Source of the DNA: Tumebacillus lacus
GTDB lineage: Bacteria; Bacillota; Bacilli; Tumebacillales; Tumebacillaceae
Direction of reading: 5' to 3'
NCBI RefSeq assembly: GCF_026410385.1
Contig: NZ_JAPMLT010000013.1
Coordinates: 62,001 to 126,000 of the forward strand
DNA: 64,000 bases
The first letter of the stretch is position 1. Every line of letters starts with the position of its first letter. Made by a program: the position numbers and the translations under genes. Of the stretch, positions 1 to 7,637 are shown one piece after another. Below the pieces are notes generated by a model that saw only the letters and a program-made list of their open reading frames with translations, searched no databases and had not been told where the DNA came from.

Positions 1-2
1 AA

Positions 3-680
3 ATGATCTCAAATATTTCGCACGATTTAAAGACGCCGCTTACCGTCGTGCTTGGGTATCTCGAAACGATCAATCTAGACCCGGATATGAACGTGGAGGA
101 AAGAATGGTTCTGTTGTCCAAGGTGTACACCAAGGCAAACGAGGTGCTGGAGCTGATCCGTCAGTTTTTTGATTTGGCGAGACTCGAATCGGGGGACAGG
201 CCGATTCCGCTATCCCGGATTCACATGAACGATATCTGCGGGAAAAATATGCTGGCCTTCTACGACACGCTGACGGGCAAAGGTTTCGACGTCGCCATCG
301 AGATCCCGGATAAGCCGCTGCTTGCGTGGGGGAACGAGGAAGCGCTGGACCGCGTCCTGAGCAATTTGATTGCAAATGCAATTCAGCATGGCGGGGAGGG
401 AATGGCGGTCGGATTCACATTGCGTTGCGATGACGAGTTTGTGTACATGGATGTATGGGACAGAGGCAAGGGGATCGACGAACTTCATCAGGACCGGGTG
501 TTCGAGCGGATGTACACGCTGGAGGACTCCCGCAACAAATCGTATCAGGGCAGTGGTCTCGGGCTGACGATTACGAAAAGGCTGGTTGAAGCGCAAGAGG
601 GGACAATCAACATCCATAGCAAGCCTTACGAAAAAACGGTGTTTACAGTCAAGCTAAAACGAGTTGCCTTCACAGCTTAA
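3..680 (+). CDS. Sensor histidine kinase, C-terminal part (5' end outside window)
   Basis: Transmitter part of a two-component membrane kinase. The visible 225 residues begin inside the dimerisation/phosphoacceptor domain (NISHDLKTPLT, the H box with the autophosphorylated His) and continue through the ATPase domain: N box NLIANAIQHGG, G1 box DRGKGID, G2 box GSGLGLTITKRL. The ATG at base 3 lies just before the H box, so it is an internal Met and the sensor/membrane part is missing to the left. An ABC transporter follows 83 bp downstream, the arrangement of Bacillus YcbM-YcbN-YcbO and of Bce-like peptide-detoxification modules. The kinase probably controls that transporter through a response regulator encoded further left. 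The ligand is unknown. Confidence 0.93.
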   Translation: MISNISHDLKTPLTVVLGYLETINLDPDMNVEERMVLLSKVYTKANEVLELIRQFFDLARLESGDRPIPLSRIHMNDICGKNMLAFYDTLTGKGFDVAIEIPDKPLLAWGNEEALDRVLSNLIANAIQHGGEGMAVGFTLRCDDEFVYMDVWDRGKGIDELHQDRVFERMYTLEDSRNKSYQGSGLGLTITKRLVEAQEGTINIHSKPYEKTVFTVKLKRVAFTA

Positions 681-687
681 GGAATTT

Positions 688-730
688 GTAAGAATCGGGT
701 AAGAAAAAAGCAAAGTTCGATGCTTACAAT
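688..730 (+). promoter_or_regulatory. Promoter of the ABC operon with response-regulator-type direct repeats
   Basis: GTAAGAA occurs twice, at 688-694 and 699-705, exactly 11 bp (one helical turn) apart. The repeats lie just upstream of a -10 TACAAT at 725-730. No good -35 hexamer is visible 17 bp upstream of it (AGAAAA). A same-face direct repeat covering a poor -35 is typical of activation by an OmpR-family response regulator. The repeats and spacing are seen; activation is inferred. Confidence 0.5.
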
Positions 731-763
731 AAAACTTGTAACGAACGAAGGAGGCATCGAACG

Positions 764-1687
764 ATGACGCATATCGTAAGAACGAAGCAGCTGACTCGGG
801 CATACCGGGGCAAGGAAGTTGTTTCGAACGTAAATCTAAACATCAAACAGGGTGAAATATACGGCATGCTGGGTCCGAATGGAGCAGGCAAAACAACGGT
901 CATGAAAATGATCACCAACTTGGTGAAGCCGACGGCTGGTGAAATCGAAATTTTTGGCGAACGGTTGACCGATACGTCGTTCCAACTGCTGGCGCGGATG
1001 GGCACGATCATCGAAAGACCGATTTTTTACGAAAAGTTGACGGCCCGTGAAAATTTGGAGTTGCACTGCGAATATATGGGCTACCATAACAAAAAGTCGA
1101 TTGATGAGGCGTTTGAGCTGGTGAACTTAAAAGGGATCGAAAAGAAAGCGGTCAAGGAGTTTTCACTTGGGATGAAGCAACGGCTTGGCATCGCGCGGGC
1201 GATCACGACGAAACCGGAGCTGCTGATTCTCGATGAGCCGATTAATGGTCTCGATCCGATAGGCATCAAGGAGCTTCGCGATCTGTTCAAAATGCTATGC
1301 AAGCATTATGGGATCACGATTCTCATTTCGAGCCATATTCTTGGGGAAGTCGAGCTGATCGCAGACACGATCGCAGTCATGAACGATGGCAAACTGCTGC
1401 AGGAGGTTTCGATGGACCATGTCGCCAAGCAAACGGCGGAATATATCGAAATCACAACGAACGAAAGCAGTAAAGCTGCTTTTGTGCTTGAAAAACACTT
1501 GCATATCTCCAATGTTCGCATTACCGACGAAGGCCAAATCCGCATCTACGATTGCCCCATTCCGCAAAGCGAGCTGATGAAGGTTTTGGTGCTGCAAGAT
1601 GTCGCGATCGAAGCGGTACATAAGAAAAAAGGGTCGCTTGAGGATTACTTCCTGTCCATCTTGAACGGAGGTGGCATCGTTGCTTAA
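764..1687 (+). CDS. ABC transporter ATP-binding protein, BcrA/YcbN type
   Basis: Cytoplasmic ATPase of an ABC-2 type exporter, 307 aa. Walker A is GPNGAGKTT (about residue 37), the signature is FSLGMKQRLGIARA, and Walker B is LLILDEPINGLDP followed by the D loop and SSHILGE with the switch His. The roughly 80 residues after the ATPase core match the C-terminal extension of bacitracin/lantibiotic self-protection ATPases. The start has an AAGGAGG site 7-8 bp upstream. It partners the permease that overlaps its 3' end. The substrate is probably a peptide antibiotic or membrane-active compound, by family only. Confidence 0.93.
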   Translation: MTHIVRTKQLTRAYRGKEVVSNVNLNIKQGEIYGMLGPNGAGKTTVMKMITNLVKPTAGEIEIFGERLTDTSFQLLARMGTIIERPIFYEKLTARENLELHCEYMGYHNKKSIDEAFELVNLKGIEKKAVKEFSLGMKQRLGIARAITTKPELLILDEPINGLDPIGIKELRDLFKMLCKHYGITILISSHILGEVELIADTIAVMNDGKLLQEVSMDHVAKQTAEYIEITTNESSKAAFVLEKHLHISNVRITDEGQIRIYDCPIPQSELMKVLVLQDVAIEAVHKKKGSLEDYFLSILNGGGIVA

Positions 1688-2369
1688 GCTCATAAAGCTC
1701 GAAATGCGAAAGTTTCGCATCATGTCTTATATTCGGGCGGCGATGATCGCCAACGTCGTGATATTAGGTTTAATCTGCTTTATCAGCCTGAACACGGAAG
1801 CAAAGGACGAGATGCTTTTTTCGAGCTACGACATGGTGTTCTCCATCATTGATACTCTTGTTCGGGGTACGTATATCGTGTTCGCTTCGGTGCTCATTTC
1901 GCGACTTGTCATTGACGAGTTCCGCGAAAGATCGATCACGGTGCTGTTTATGTACCCGATCCCTCGAAAAAAGCTCATCGCGGCCAAGCTGCTCGTCGTC
2001 GTCCTGTTTACGCTGGTTGCGGACCTTGCGGCAAATCTGTTTGTCGGCTTTGGTTTTGCTGTATTAAATCTGTTCACGTCCGTGATTCCAGAGTCGTTGA
2101 CGTGGTCGGTTGCAGCCAAATCACTGTTGACGGTCGTCATGAGCGCGCTGGCGACCAGCTTCCTAAGCCTGATTCCGTTGTACTTTGGCATGCGCAAACA
2201 TTCCGGCGCGGCCACCATCGTGTCGTCGCTGATTGTCGTGGCGCTCGTCTGCCAGAACGTCGATGGATTCACCTTGTATTCTGTCATTGCGGTGCCGATT
2301 GGCCTGGCGCTTCTTGGCGCGGTCGTCGCGTATCTGTCGATCCGTAACATTGAGCATGTCGACTGCTAA
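1680..2369 (+). CDS. ABC-2 type transporter permease
   Basis: Integral membrane partner of the preceding ATPase, 229 aa with about six hydrophobic segments (for example VVILGLICFISL, LLVVVLFTLVADLAANLFVGFGF). LVIDEFRERSITVLFMYPIPRKKLIAAK is shared by the ABC-2 lantibiotic/bacitracin permeases (shown in part: DEFRERSITVLFMYPIPR). I prefer the TTG at 1680, because GGAGGT (1667-1672) sits 7 bp before it. The in-frame GTG at 1671 overlaps that ribosome site. The gene overlaps the ATPase gene by 8 bp, indicating translational coupling. Start uncertain between 1671 and 1680. Confidence 0.88.
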   Translation: MLKLIKLEMRKFRIMSYIRAAMIANVVILGLICFISLNTEAKDEMLFSSYDMVFSIIDTLVRGTYIVFASVLISRLVIDEFRERSITVLFMYPIPRKKLIAAKLLVVVLFTLVADLAANLFVGFGFAVLNLFTSVIPESLTWSVAAKSLLTVVMSALATSFLSLIPLYFGMRKHSGAATIVSSLIVVALVCQNVDGFTLYSVIAVPIGLALLGAVVAYLSIRNIEHVDC

Positions 2370-2397
2370 AGTAGTGGAACAGGAGGAGAAGATCAGA

Positions 2398-2571
2398 ATG
2401 ATGAATCGAGTCGTAAAATGGGTATTGTTGCTTTGCGTTGTTTCGTTGGTCGTGAATGGACTGTTGTATTGGGGAACGGGAAATAGGGAAGTTCTCATCA
2501 ACATATATGGTGCCCTCGGATTGGGCGTCCTGTCCGCAATCGGGTACCTGTTTGCGAGGAAGATGCGGTAA
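2398..2571 (+). CDS. Small membrane protein, 57 aa
   Basis: Starts MMNRVVKWVLLLCVVSLVVN and has two hydrophobic helices (WVLLLCVVSLVVNGLLYW and INIYGALGLGVLSAIGYLF) ending in the basic tail ARKMR. AGGAGG lies 10 bp upstream of the first ATG, 28 bp after the permease stop, so it is co-transcribed with the ABC pair. I do not recognise a family. The position suggests an accessory or regulatory subunit of the transporter, which is inference only. Confidence 0.7.
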   Translation: MMNRVVKWVLLLCVVSLVVNGLLYWGTGNREVLINIYGALGLGVLSAIGYLFARKMR

Positions 2572-2601
2572 ACGATAGATGAAGTATCGGGAGATAGTGA
2601 A

Positions 2602-2650
2602 ACGAGGGCGGTCTCAACAAGGTTCATATGAATCTGGGGACAGCCCTCGT
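2602..2650. repeat. Long imperfect hairpin after the ABC operon
   Basis: ACGAGGGC (2602-2609) pairs with GCCCTCGT (2643-2650). The stem can continue inward (GTCTC with GGGAC), and the tip contains the palindrome TTCATATGAA. No T-run follows, so it is not a typical terminator. It may be an mRNA-stabilising stem or a small dispersed palindrome. The stretch 2572-2810 shows no convincing gene otherwise. Confidence 0.4.
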
Positions 2651-2810
2651 CGAATGAGCGGGACCTCGAGTGTGCAGTTTTCGGAAGTCATGGGTCAGCA
2701 TTCATCGAATACCCTCAGTGTCGCCCCTACTGGGCTCGCACGAAGGGCAAGTTTGTGCCTGCTGCCGTTGAGGTGAGCCTTATCATAAATGAGTGTGAAA
2801 TGAAGGGGCA

Positions 2811-2848
2811 GACCTCACCACTTTTGCCATCCTGGATGAGGTCTTTTT
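2811..2848 (+). terminator. Rho-independent terminator
   Basis: GACCTCA (2811-2817) pairs with TGAGGTC (2837-2843), followed by TTTTT. It lies 240 bp after the small membrane gene, so it may end a read-through transcript of the ABC operon. Confidence 0.6.
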
Positions 2849-2916
2849 CTGTTTGGGGTCTTGCATAGGAGTTCTATATGGCGGTTGATCTTCTAAAACC
2901 ATGTGACTCTTTTGAA

Positions 2917-2946
2917 TTGATCGGTTGTTGCGCGATCTGATATTAT
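2917..2946 (+). promoter_or_regulatory. Promoter of the S51 peptidase gene
   Basis: TTGATC (2917-2922), an 18-bp spacer and TATTAT (2941-2946), about 75 bp before the chosen start. A reasonable sigma-A match judged only from the sequence. Confidence 0.45.
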
Positions 2947-3022
2947 TAATTTGCTGTCCCGATGTACTATAGAAAGTCAGAATATTAAAATTACGACGCG
3001 CACAATGACGAGGAGTGGAGTT

Positions 3023-3685
3023 ATGAAATTATTGCTTACATCTGCAGGCATCAATAACAAAAGCATACATGACGCGTTGGTTGACATGCTGGACAAACCG
3101 ATTGCCGAATGTAGCGCCCTCGGCATATCCACTGCGTCGTACGCAATACCCGGTGGTGCAGCCAGGGCATTTGAGTTCTTCAGTGGACAAGCCGGCGCAC
3201 CGATGTGTGAGCTGGGCTGGAAGTCCCTGGGGGTGCTGGAGCTCACGGCGCTGCCCAGCATTGATAAAGAGCTTTGGGTTCCGATGGTCAAGGAGACTGA
3301 GGTTTTACTCGTGAATGGCGGTGACCCGTTGTATCTGTGTTACTGGATGCAGCAGTCCGGACTGGCAGACCTCTTGCCGTCGCTGCGTTCCGTCTATGTG
3401 GGAATGAGTGCTGGGAGCATGGTGATGGCACCTAACATCGGGGAATACTTCGTTGGCTGGACTCCACCCACCGGTGGTGATAAAACGCTGGGTCTGGTCG
3501 ATTTTGCGATGTTCCCGCATCTGGATCACGAGTTGCTGTCGTATAACACGATGGCTGCTGCAGAGAGATGGGCAGCCGGGATGCAGGGACCGGCGTATGC
3601 AGTTGATGATCAAGCCGCCATCAAAGTGATCGATGGAGAGGTCGAAGTTGTATCCGAAGGACATTGGAAACTGTTTACGCCATGA
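3023..3685 (+). CDS. Peptidase S51 (dipeptidase E-like) family protein
   Basis: 220 aa, the usual length for the alpha-aspartyl dipeptidase/cyanophycinase family of cytoplasmic serine peptidases. The nucleophile elbow is GMSAGSMVMAP (Ser in SAGS). LVNGGDPLYLCYWMQ corresponds to the family's GGGNT-like oxyanion loop, and a His occurs in FPHLDHELL. ATG 3023 is chosen because AGGAG lies about 7 bp upstream; the frame is open for 24 more codons without a ribosome site. It is monocistronic and followed by the antitoxin-like RNA module. The exact substrate is unknown: family members release N-terminal Asp from dipeptides or cleave cyanophycin. Confidence 0.85.
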   Translation: MKLLLTSAGINNKSIHDALVDMLDKPIAECSALGISTASYAIPGGAARAFEFFSGQAGAPMCELGWKSLGVLELTALPSIDKELWVPMVKETEVLLVNGGDPLYLCYWMQQSGLADLLPSLRSVYVGMSAGSMVMAPNIGEYFVGWTPPTGGDKTLGLVDFAMFPHLDHELLSYNTMAAAERWAAGMQGPAYAVDDQAAIKVIDGEVEVVSEGHWKLFTP

Positions 3686-3746
3686 TCCTTTCAAACAATC
3701 CAAATGTATTGCAGGAACCTTATGCGATATAGACCCGCAATGTGAT

Positions 3747-3776
3747 TTGAAGTCTCATCAAGGTCAAGGAAAGAAT
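3747..3776 (+). promoter_or_regulatory. Diverged promoter of the orphan antitoxin-like RNA
   Basis: TTGAAG (3747-3752), an 18-bp spacer and AAGAAT (3771-3776). It aligns base for base in spacing with the antitoxin promoter at 10780-10809 (TTGAAG, 18 bp, TAGAAT). The first -10 base has changed from T to A, so this copy may be weaker. Confidence 0.45.
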
Positions 3777-3782
3777 CATGCT

Positions 3783-3935
3783 ACAAGCATGCCGAACAAT
3801 AAAAGAAAACCATAGGTGCGGGAACACCTATGGTCGTTTGACACTACGGATACCCGTCAAGGGTGTCGGCTCGGATAACAAAGAAGAAGTAGACCTCCTA
3901 GGCCGCCAAGCTCAAGGGAGGTCTACTTCTTTTTT
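3783..3935 (+). ncRNA. Orphan copy of the type I antitoxin RNA module
   Basis: About 150 nt, homologous to the antitoxin at 10816-10966. Shared parts are the promoter layout, the ACAATAAAA block, the hairpin ACCATAGGTG/CACCTATGGT (3809-3834), GTTTGACAC, and the second hairpin around ACCCGTCAAGGGTGTCGGCTC (shown in part: CCCGTCAAGGGTGTCGG). It ends in a strong terminator, AGAAGTAGACCTCC (3885-3898) with GGAGGTCTACTTCT (3917-3930) plus six Ts. On the minus strand, where the second locus has its toxin, no holin-like toxin is present. It is probably a remnant or a solo antitoxin. Homology is seen; RNA function is inferred. Confidence 0.6.
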
Positions 3936-4050
3936 AGTAGGTTGCTAAGCGCTTCGTTCTTCTGTCTCAGTTTCTTGCGCCGTTCCAGCACCCTCGCATA
4001 GCTATCTCTTGTGCTTCGTCAATCACAACGCCAACGCCTCGTTCCGCCAT
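3923..4050 (-). pseudogene. Possible small frameshifted remnant downstream of marC
   Basis: On the minus strand a 27-codon frame (MAERGVGVVIDEAQ..., 4050 to 3967) overlaps a 31-codon frame that ends VLERRKKLRQKNEALSNLL (4018 to 3923). A one-base shift would join them into one charged, coiled-coil-like protein. The second frame's stop falls inside the antitoxin terminator stem, exactly where the toxin stop lies in the other locus. There is no ribosome site. It may be a decayed gene or chance. Low confidence. Confidence 0.2.
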
Positions 4051-4057
4051 GCTGAGG

Positions 4058-4702
4058 TTACGCTTTCAGCGTGGATACGATGTCGAGGAGATATGGTTTC
4101 AAACCCCCCAAGAAAAACTCGACAGCGATGACCATGACGATAAGCCCCATGATACGCATCAGTACGTTGTTCCCCGTTTCTCCAAGCCATTTCATGAGCC
4201 GAGGCGCATGGAGGAGAATCATATAGGTCAAGTAACAAATCACTGCGATCGAGAAGATGAGAATTCCTTTTTCCCACCAGTTGTGTGCGCTTTCCATAAG
4301 GACGATGGAGTTGGTAATCGCTCCGGGGCCGCAGATCATCGGGATAGCCAAAGGAGTGATGGAGATGTCCTTGACATAGTTTGAAACCTCGGGTTCTGCG
4401 ATTTTCGGTTTGGTCAGTCGGGCTTGGAGCATGTCTTGGCCCATGAAGAAAAAAATGACACCACCGACGATCTTCAAGCTGTTCACTGAAATTCCGAAAA
4501 GCTTGAAAAGCAACTGTCCAGTGATGGCAAACGTCAGAAGCGTGAAAAAGGAGATGAGCAACGCTTTTTTCGCCGTTGATTTCACAACCTCTTGATTACA
4601 CTCCGACATCATGGTCATGAACACAGGCATTACTCCCAAGGGATTGATCAAAGTAAAAAAAGAAGTCATGCAGAGAAGTGTAAATGATAGTTCGCTGCTC
4701 AT
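4058..4702 (-). CDS. MarC family integral membrane protein
   Basis: 214 aa with six predicted membrane helices, the full length for the MarC/YhgN family. Characteristic motifs are FTLINPLGVMPVF near the N terminus, FGISVNSLKIVGGVIFF in the middle and ITPLAIPMICGPGAITN in the second half. AAGGAAGG lies 10 bp upstream of the ATG. The physiological role of MarC proteins is unsettled; an early link to multiple antibiotic resistance in E. coli was not confirmed. It is transcribed alone, convergent with the peptidase region. Confidence 0.92.
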   Translation of the reverse strand: MSSELSFTLLCMTSFFTLINPLGVMPVFMTMMSECNQEVVKSTAKKALLISFFTLLTFAITGQLLFKLFGISVNSLKIVGGVIFFFMGQDMLQARLTKPKIAEPEVSNYVKDISITPLAIPMICGPGAITNSIVLMESAHNWWEKGILIFSIAVICYLTYMILLHAPRLMKWLGETGNNVLMRIMGLIVMVIAVEFFLGGLKPYLLDIVSTLKA

Positions 4703-5195
4703 CTTGAGTCCTTCCTTGTCCTAAATTCAGATTGCACTCATCATATCTCTACACTCAGCTACGAGCAAGCATGCCGTTTACCGCACATGCGTTTTGGTGT
4801 GTAAAAGCAGTGAAGAACTACTTGGCAAGGAATTGAAGTGCTGAAGACAGATAGACTCAAGATTTTGGGTGTTGATTCGATGGATTATGGGTAGGATACT
4901 GCCTCAGTAGACGTTGACAACAGTTGAGTGCGAACATACAATATTTGCAACAGTGCTCACCACGCCTCTCCACGATGCGTACCAGGGTGGGCCTTTTTTT
5001 ACCTGCCACACGGACAATTGCAAATACCATTCGCGTTCTCAGCCAGGCGGAAGTTTCGCAGCAAGCCCACCGTGATTTGATCGAGAATCGTATGTAAGAC
5101 ACGAAAAACTTCTACAAATAAGGTATAATGTAAAAAGTGCTGAGCTATCGGTTTTGAGGATCAATATTTCTACTACTTGAAAGAGAGTGAAATGA
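4703..5195. other. Intergenic stretch between marC and yeeI
   Basis: I see no confident gene in these 490 bases. An 81-codon open frame on the minus strand (5102 to 4857) is Cys-rich near its end (CCKYCMFALNCC) but lacks a ribosome site. The only clear signal is a TATAAT box at 5124-5129 with a poor -35, probably the yeeI promoter. Confidence 0.4.
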
Positions 5196-5918
5196 ATGGG
5201 CCGCAAGTGGAACAATATCAAAGAGGGCAAAGCGAAGAATGACGCGCAAAAGACTCGTGTGTACGCGAAGTTCGGTGTTGAGATTTTTGTAGCAGCAAAA
5301 AAAGGGGACCCGAATCCTGAGACCAACGCAGCGTTGAAAGCTGTTTTGGAACGGGCCAAGACATACAATGTACCGAGAGCGATCATCGATCGCGCGTTGG
5401 AAAAGGCAAAAGGCGGCTCGGATGAGACCTATGACGAGCTTCGGTACGAAGGCTTCGGGCCGAACGGTGCGATGTTGATCGTCGATGCTCTGACGAACAA
5501 CGTCAATCGTACGTTCTCTGATGTCCGATCTGCTTTTAAGAAAAACGCCGGCAACTTGGGCGTGAGCGGTTCTGTCGCGTATATGTTTGATTCCGTCGCT
5601 GTTTTCGGTGTCGAAGGGAAATCGGAAGAGGAGATCCTCGAGACCTTGATGGAAGCAGATGTGGATGTACGTGACATCGTCGCGGAAGACGAGCAGGTCA
5701 TCGTGTATGCAGAACCGGATCAATTCCACGCTGTGCAAGAAGCACTGAAAAACGCAGGGATTGCAGAATTCACGGTGGCAGAACTCACCATGATTCCGCA
5801 AAACGAAGTGACGCTTGAGGGGGACGCAGAAGTATCGTTCCGCAAGCTGATCGACGCGTTGGAAGACCTCGATGATGTGCAACAAGTCTACCACAATGTA
5901 GATTTCGGTGATGAGTAA
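5196..5918 (+). CDS. yeeI: YebC/PmpR family regulatory protein (YeeI type)
   Basis: 240 aa, full length. It starts [20 protein letters not shown], the signature of the YeeI branch (classical YebC begins MAGHSKW). Other family blocks are [47 protein letters not shown] and the C-terminal [17 protein letters not shown]. YebC-family proteins were first described as DNA-binding regulators; more recent work ties them to relieving ribosome stalling at proline stretches. GAGAGTG lies about 7 bp upstream of the start. Monocistronic, with a terminator 24 bp after the stop. Confidence 0.95.
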   Translation: MGRKWNNIKEGKAKNDAQKTRVYAKFGVEIFVAAKKGDPNPETNAALKAVLERAKTYNVPRAIIDRALEKAKGGSDETYDELRYEGFGPNGAMLIVDALTNNVNRTFSDVRSAFKKNAGNLGVSGSVAYMFDSVAVFGVEGKSEEEILETLMEADVDVRDIVAEDEQVIVYAEPDQFHAVQEALKNAGIAEFTVAELTMIPQNEVTLEGDAEVSFRKLIDALEDLDDVQQVYHNVDFGDE

Positions 5919-5941
5919 GCTGTACTTTCAAGAGACCATGG

Positions 5942-5968
5942 AAAGCCGCCCTTATGGGTGGCTTTTTT
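5942..5968 (+). terminator. Terminator of yeeI
   Basis: AAAGCCGCCC pairs with GGGTGGCTTT around a TTAT loop and runs into six Ts. Confidence 0.85.
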
Positions 5969-6074
5969 GTGTAACTTGGTATCGGTTGGTTGAACCCCCC
6001 TCGCGCCTTATACTAGAATCATGACAAGGAACACCATTTGATGCAGAAACCATTCCGGGAAGGAATTCGTACGC

Positions 6075-7637
6075 ATGCTTCCAATCGAAGAGACAGATCT
6101 TCAACGCATTCGCTCCTACTTTTCTGAGGCAATTTTGAATCGAGGATGGGGCTACTATCGGGGGCGTGCGGTAAGCCGTCTCCAGATGGAGGGACACTGT
6201 GCACGAGCCCTTGTAGCCGGGACAAAGTCCTATCGGGTGCAACTCGATTTCCATAACTTTTCCGCAAGTGCTTGTACGTGCCCGTATGATGATTATTGCA
6301 AGCATATGGCGGCTGTTTTATACGAACTGTCAGCACAGACGAAACCGGAAGTTCTGACGTTGCTCGCTCCGCATCACCAACTTGCTCTCGGCCTCAAACG
6401 GGACACGCAGCCGAGTGCTCCTCTAAGAGTGATGAACCCGCCTCGTGAGACGGAATCGGTCGAGGAATGGCATGAAAAAATAGACCGCATCTTGGACGAG
6501 GGGAAGGGGCGTAGCGGATGGGTGTCGAGCGAGGTGTTTTTGCGCAAAGGGGAAACTCAGTTGCTTCCATATGCGGAAGAGTGGGCTCCTGATATCCGGG
6601 CTTTGTATGTGTTGAATGTCGGGATGCATCTCCTAGAGGTGTTGGAGGAGAGGCACCGACAGCCTTCCTATCAATACTACGAAAGTCCCGGATACGTACG
6701 GAGCGTGACGGTACGGTGGATCGGCAACCTGTACGATCAAGTTGCAAAGCTACTGATGGAACGGCACTCAAGAGGCTATCGGGAGTGTCTGGAAGATACC
6801 ATACGCGTTCTCAGTCGGGCGGCATTTCCACAGCTAGAGTCGGTTGCTGACTGGGCACAATTTTACCGGATGTTCTGGACGACCGTACCTGTCGATGAAA
6901 AAATGATCGAACAGGAAGTTCTGCGGTTGCGAGCAGAGCAGGAACGGTCCGCTCACACTTTTGGGCAGCAAAAACTGCTGCTGCAAGCACTGATTCATCT
7001 CTTGATCCTGACCGATCAAGACGAAGCGGCGATGAACGTAGCCGATCGGGAACGGCCCTTGCTGGTCATGGATGAAGTGTTCGAGTATTTGCGTTCTTTC
7101 GTTGTGTATCAAAAGTGGAGTCGTTTGTATAAATGGTTGAACTGGTTGAGGCTGACATCAAGAAATTTTCAGCCCGCCTTGGTCTATCAGTACGTCAATT
7201 GCTGGAGTGCCCTGAAACGGGAGGGGTACGTGGAAGACAAGGAATGGGAGCACATCCTAGCCGACCTGCTGCCGGTCAGTTTGAATGAGTACCTGCAACT
7301 CTTGCTTGAACAAGAACGATATCGGGAATGGGTGGACCTGCATCTCTGGTACGAATCAGACCCTTTGGAGTTGGCGAAGGAAGAGTTGAGGTTGGTGGCC
7401 GACGAGGATCTGCCCAGTCTGCTTCCGTTGTACCACAGGGCGACTGAGCGATGGATTCGCGAGAAAAATCGGGATGCTTACAAACGAGCGGTCAAGATCT
7501 TGAAAAAACTCAAATCACACTATCGCAAACTCAAGCAACTGCCGCGCTGGGAGCAGTATATCGAAGGGATCAGCAAGAAATACAAGCGTTTATCCGCCTT
7601 CCGAGAAGAATTGATGAAAGGAAAGCTACTTCCATGA
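6075..7637 (+). CDS. ywqB: SWIM zinc-finger protein, YwqB-like
   Basis: 520 aa. An N-terminal SWIM zinc finger is visible as CTCPYDDYCKHMAAVLY (about residues 68-85; CxC...CxH ligands). The rest is a helical, charged region without a motif I recognise. The stop overlaps the start of an SNF2 helicase by 4 bp (ATGA). Bacillus subtilis has the same pair, YwqB (SWIM) and YwqA (helicase). SWIM domains bind DNA or protein, so this protein may recruit or regulate the helicase on DNA; that is inference. GGAAGGA lies upstream of the ATG. Confidence 0.88.
   Translation: MLPIEETDLQRIRSYFSEAILNRGWGYYRGRAVSRLQMEGHCARALVAGTKSYRVQLDFHNFSASACTCPYDDYCKHMAAVLYELSAQTKPEVLTLLAPHHQLALGLKRDTQPSAPLRVMNPPRETESVEEWHEKIDRILDEGKGRSGWVSSEVFLRKGETQLLPYAEEWAPDIRALYVLNVGMHLLEVLEERHRQPSYQYYESPGYVRSVTVRWIGNLYDQVAKLLMERHSRGYRECLEDTIRVLSRAAFPQLESVADWAQFYRMFWTTVPVDEKMIEQEVLRLRAEQERSAHTFGQQKLLLQALIHLLILTDQDEAAMNVADRERPLLVMDEVFEYLRSFVVYQKWSRLYKWLNWLRLTSRNFQPALVYQYVNCWSALKREGYVEDKEWEHILADLLPVSLNEYLQLLLEQERYREWVDLHLWYESDPLELAKEELRLVADEDLPSLLPLYHRATERWIREKNRDAYKRAVKILKKLKSHYRKLKQLPRWEQYIEGISKKYKRLSAFREELMKGKLLP

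Noticed and set aside
2579-2776. 65-codon frame after the ABC operon
   Set aside because: Overlaps the hairpin at 2602-2650, lacks a ribosome site and has low-complexity Ser-rich translation.
4857-5102. 81-codon Cys-containing frame on the minus strand
   Set aside because: No ribosome site or promoter and no recognisable family; mentioned only in the intergenic entry.
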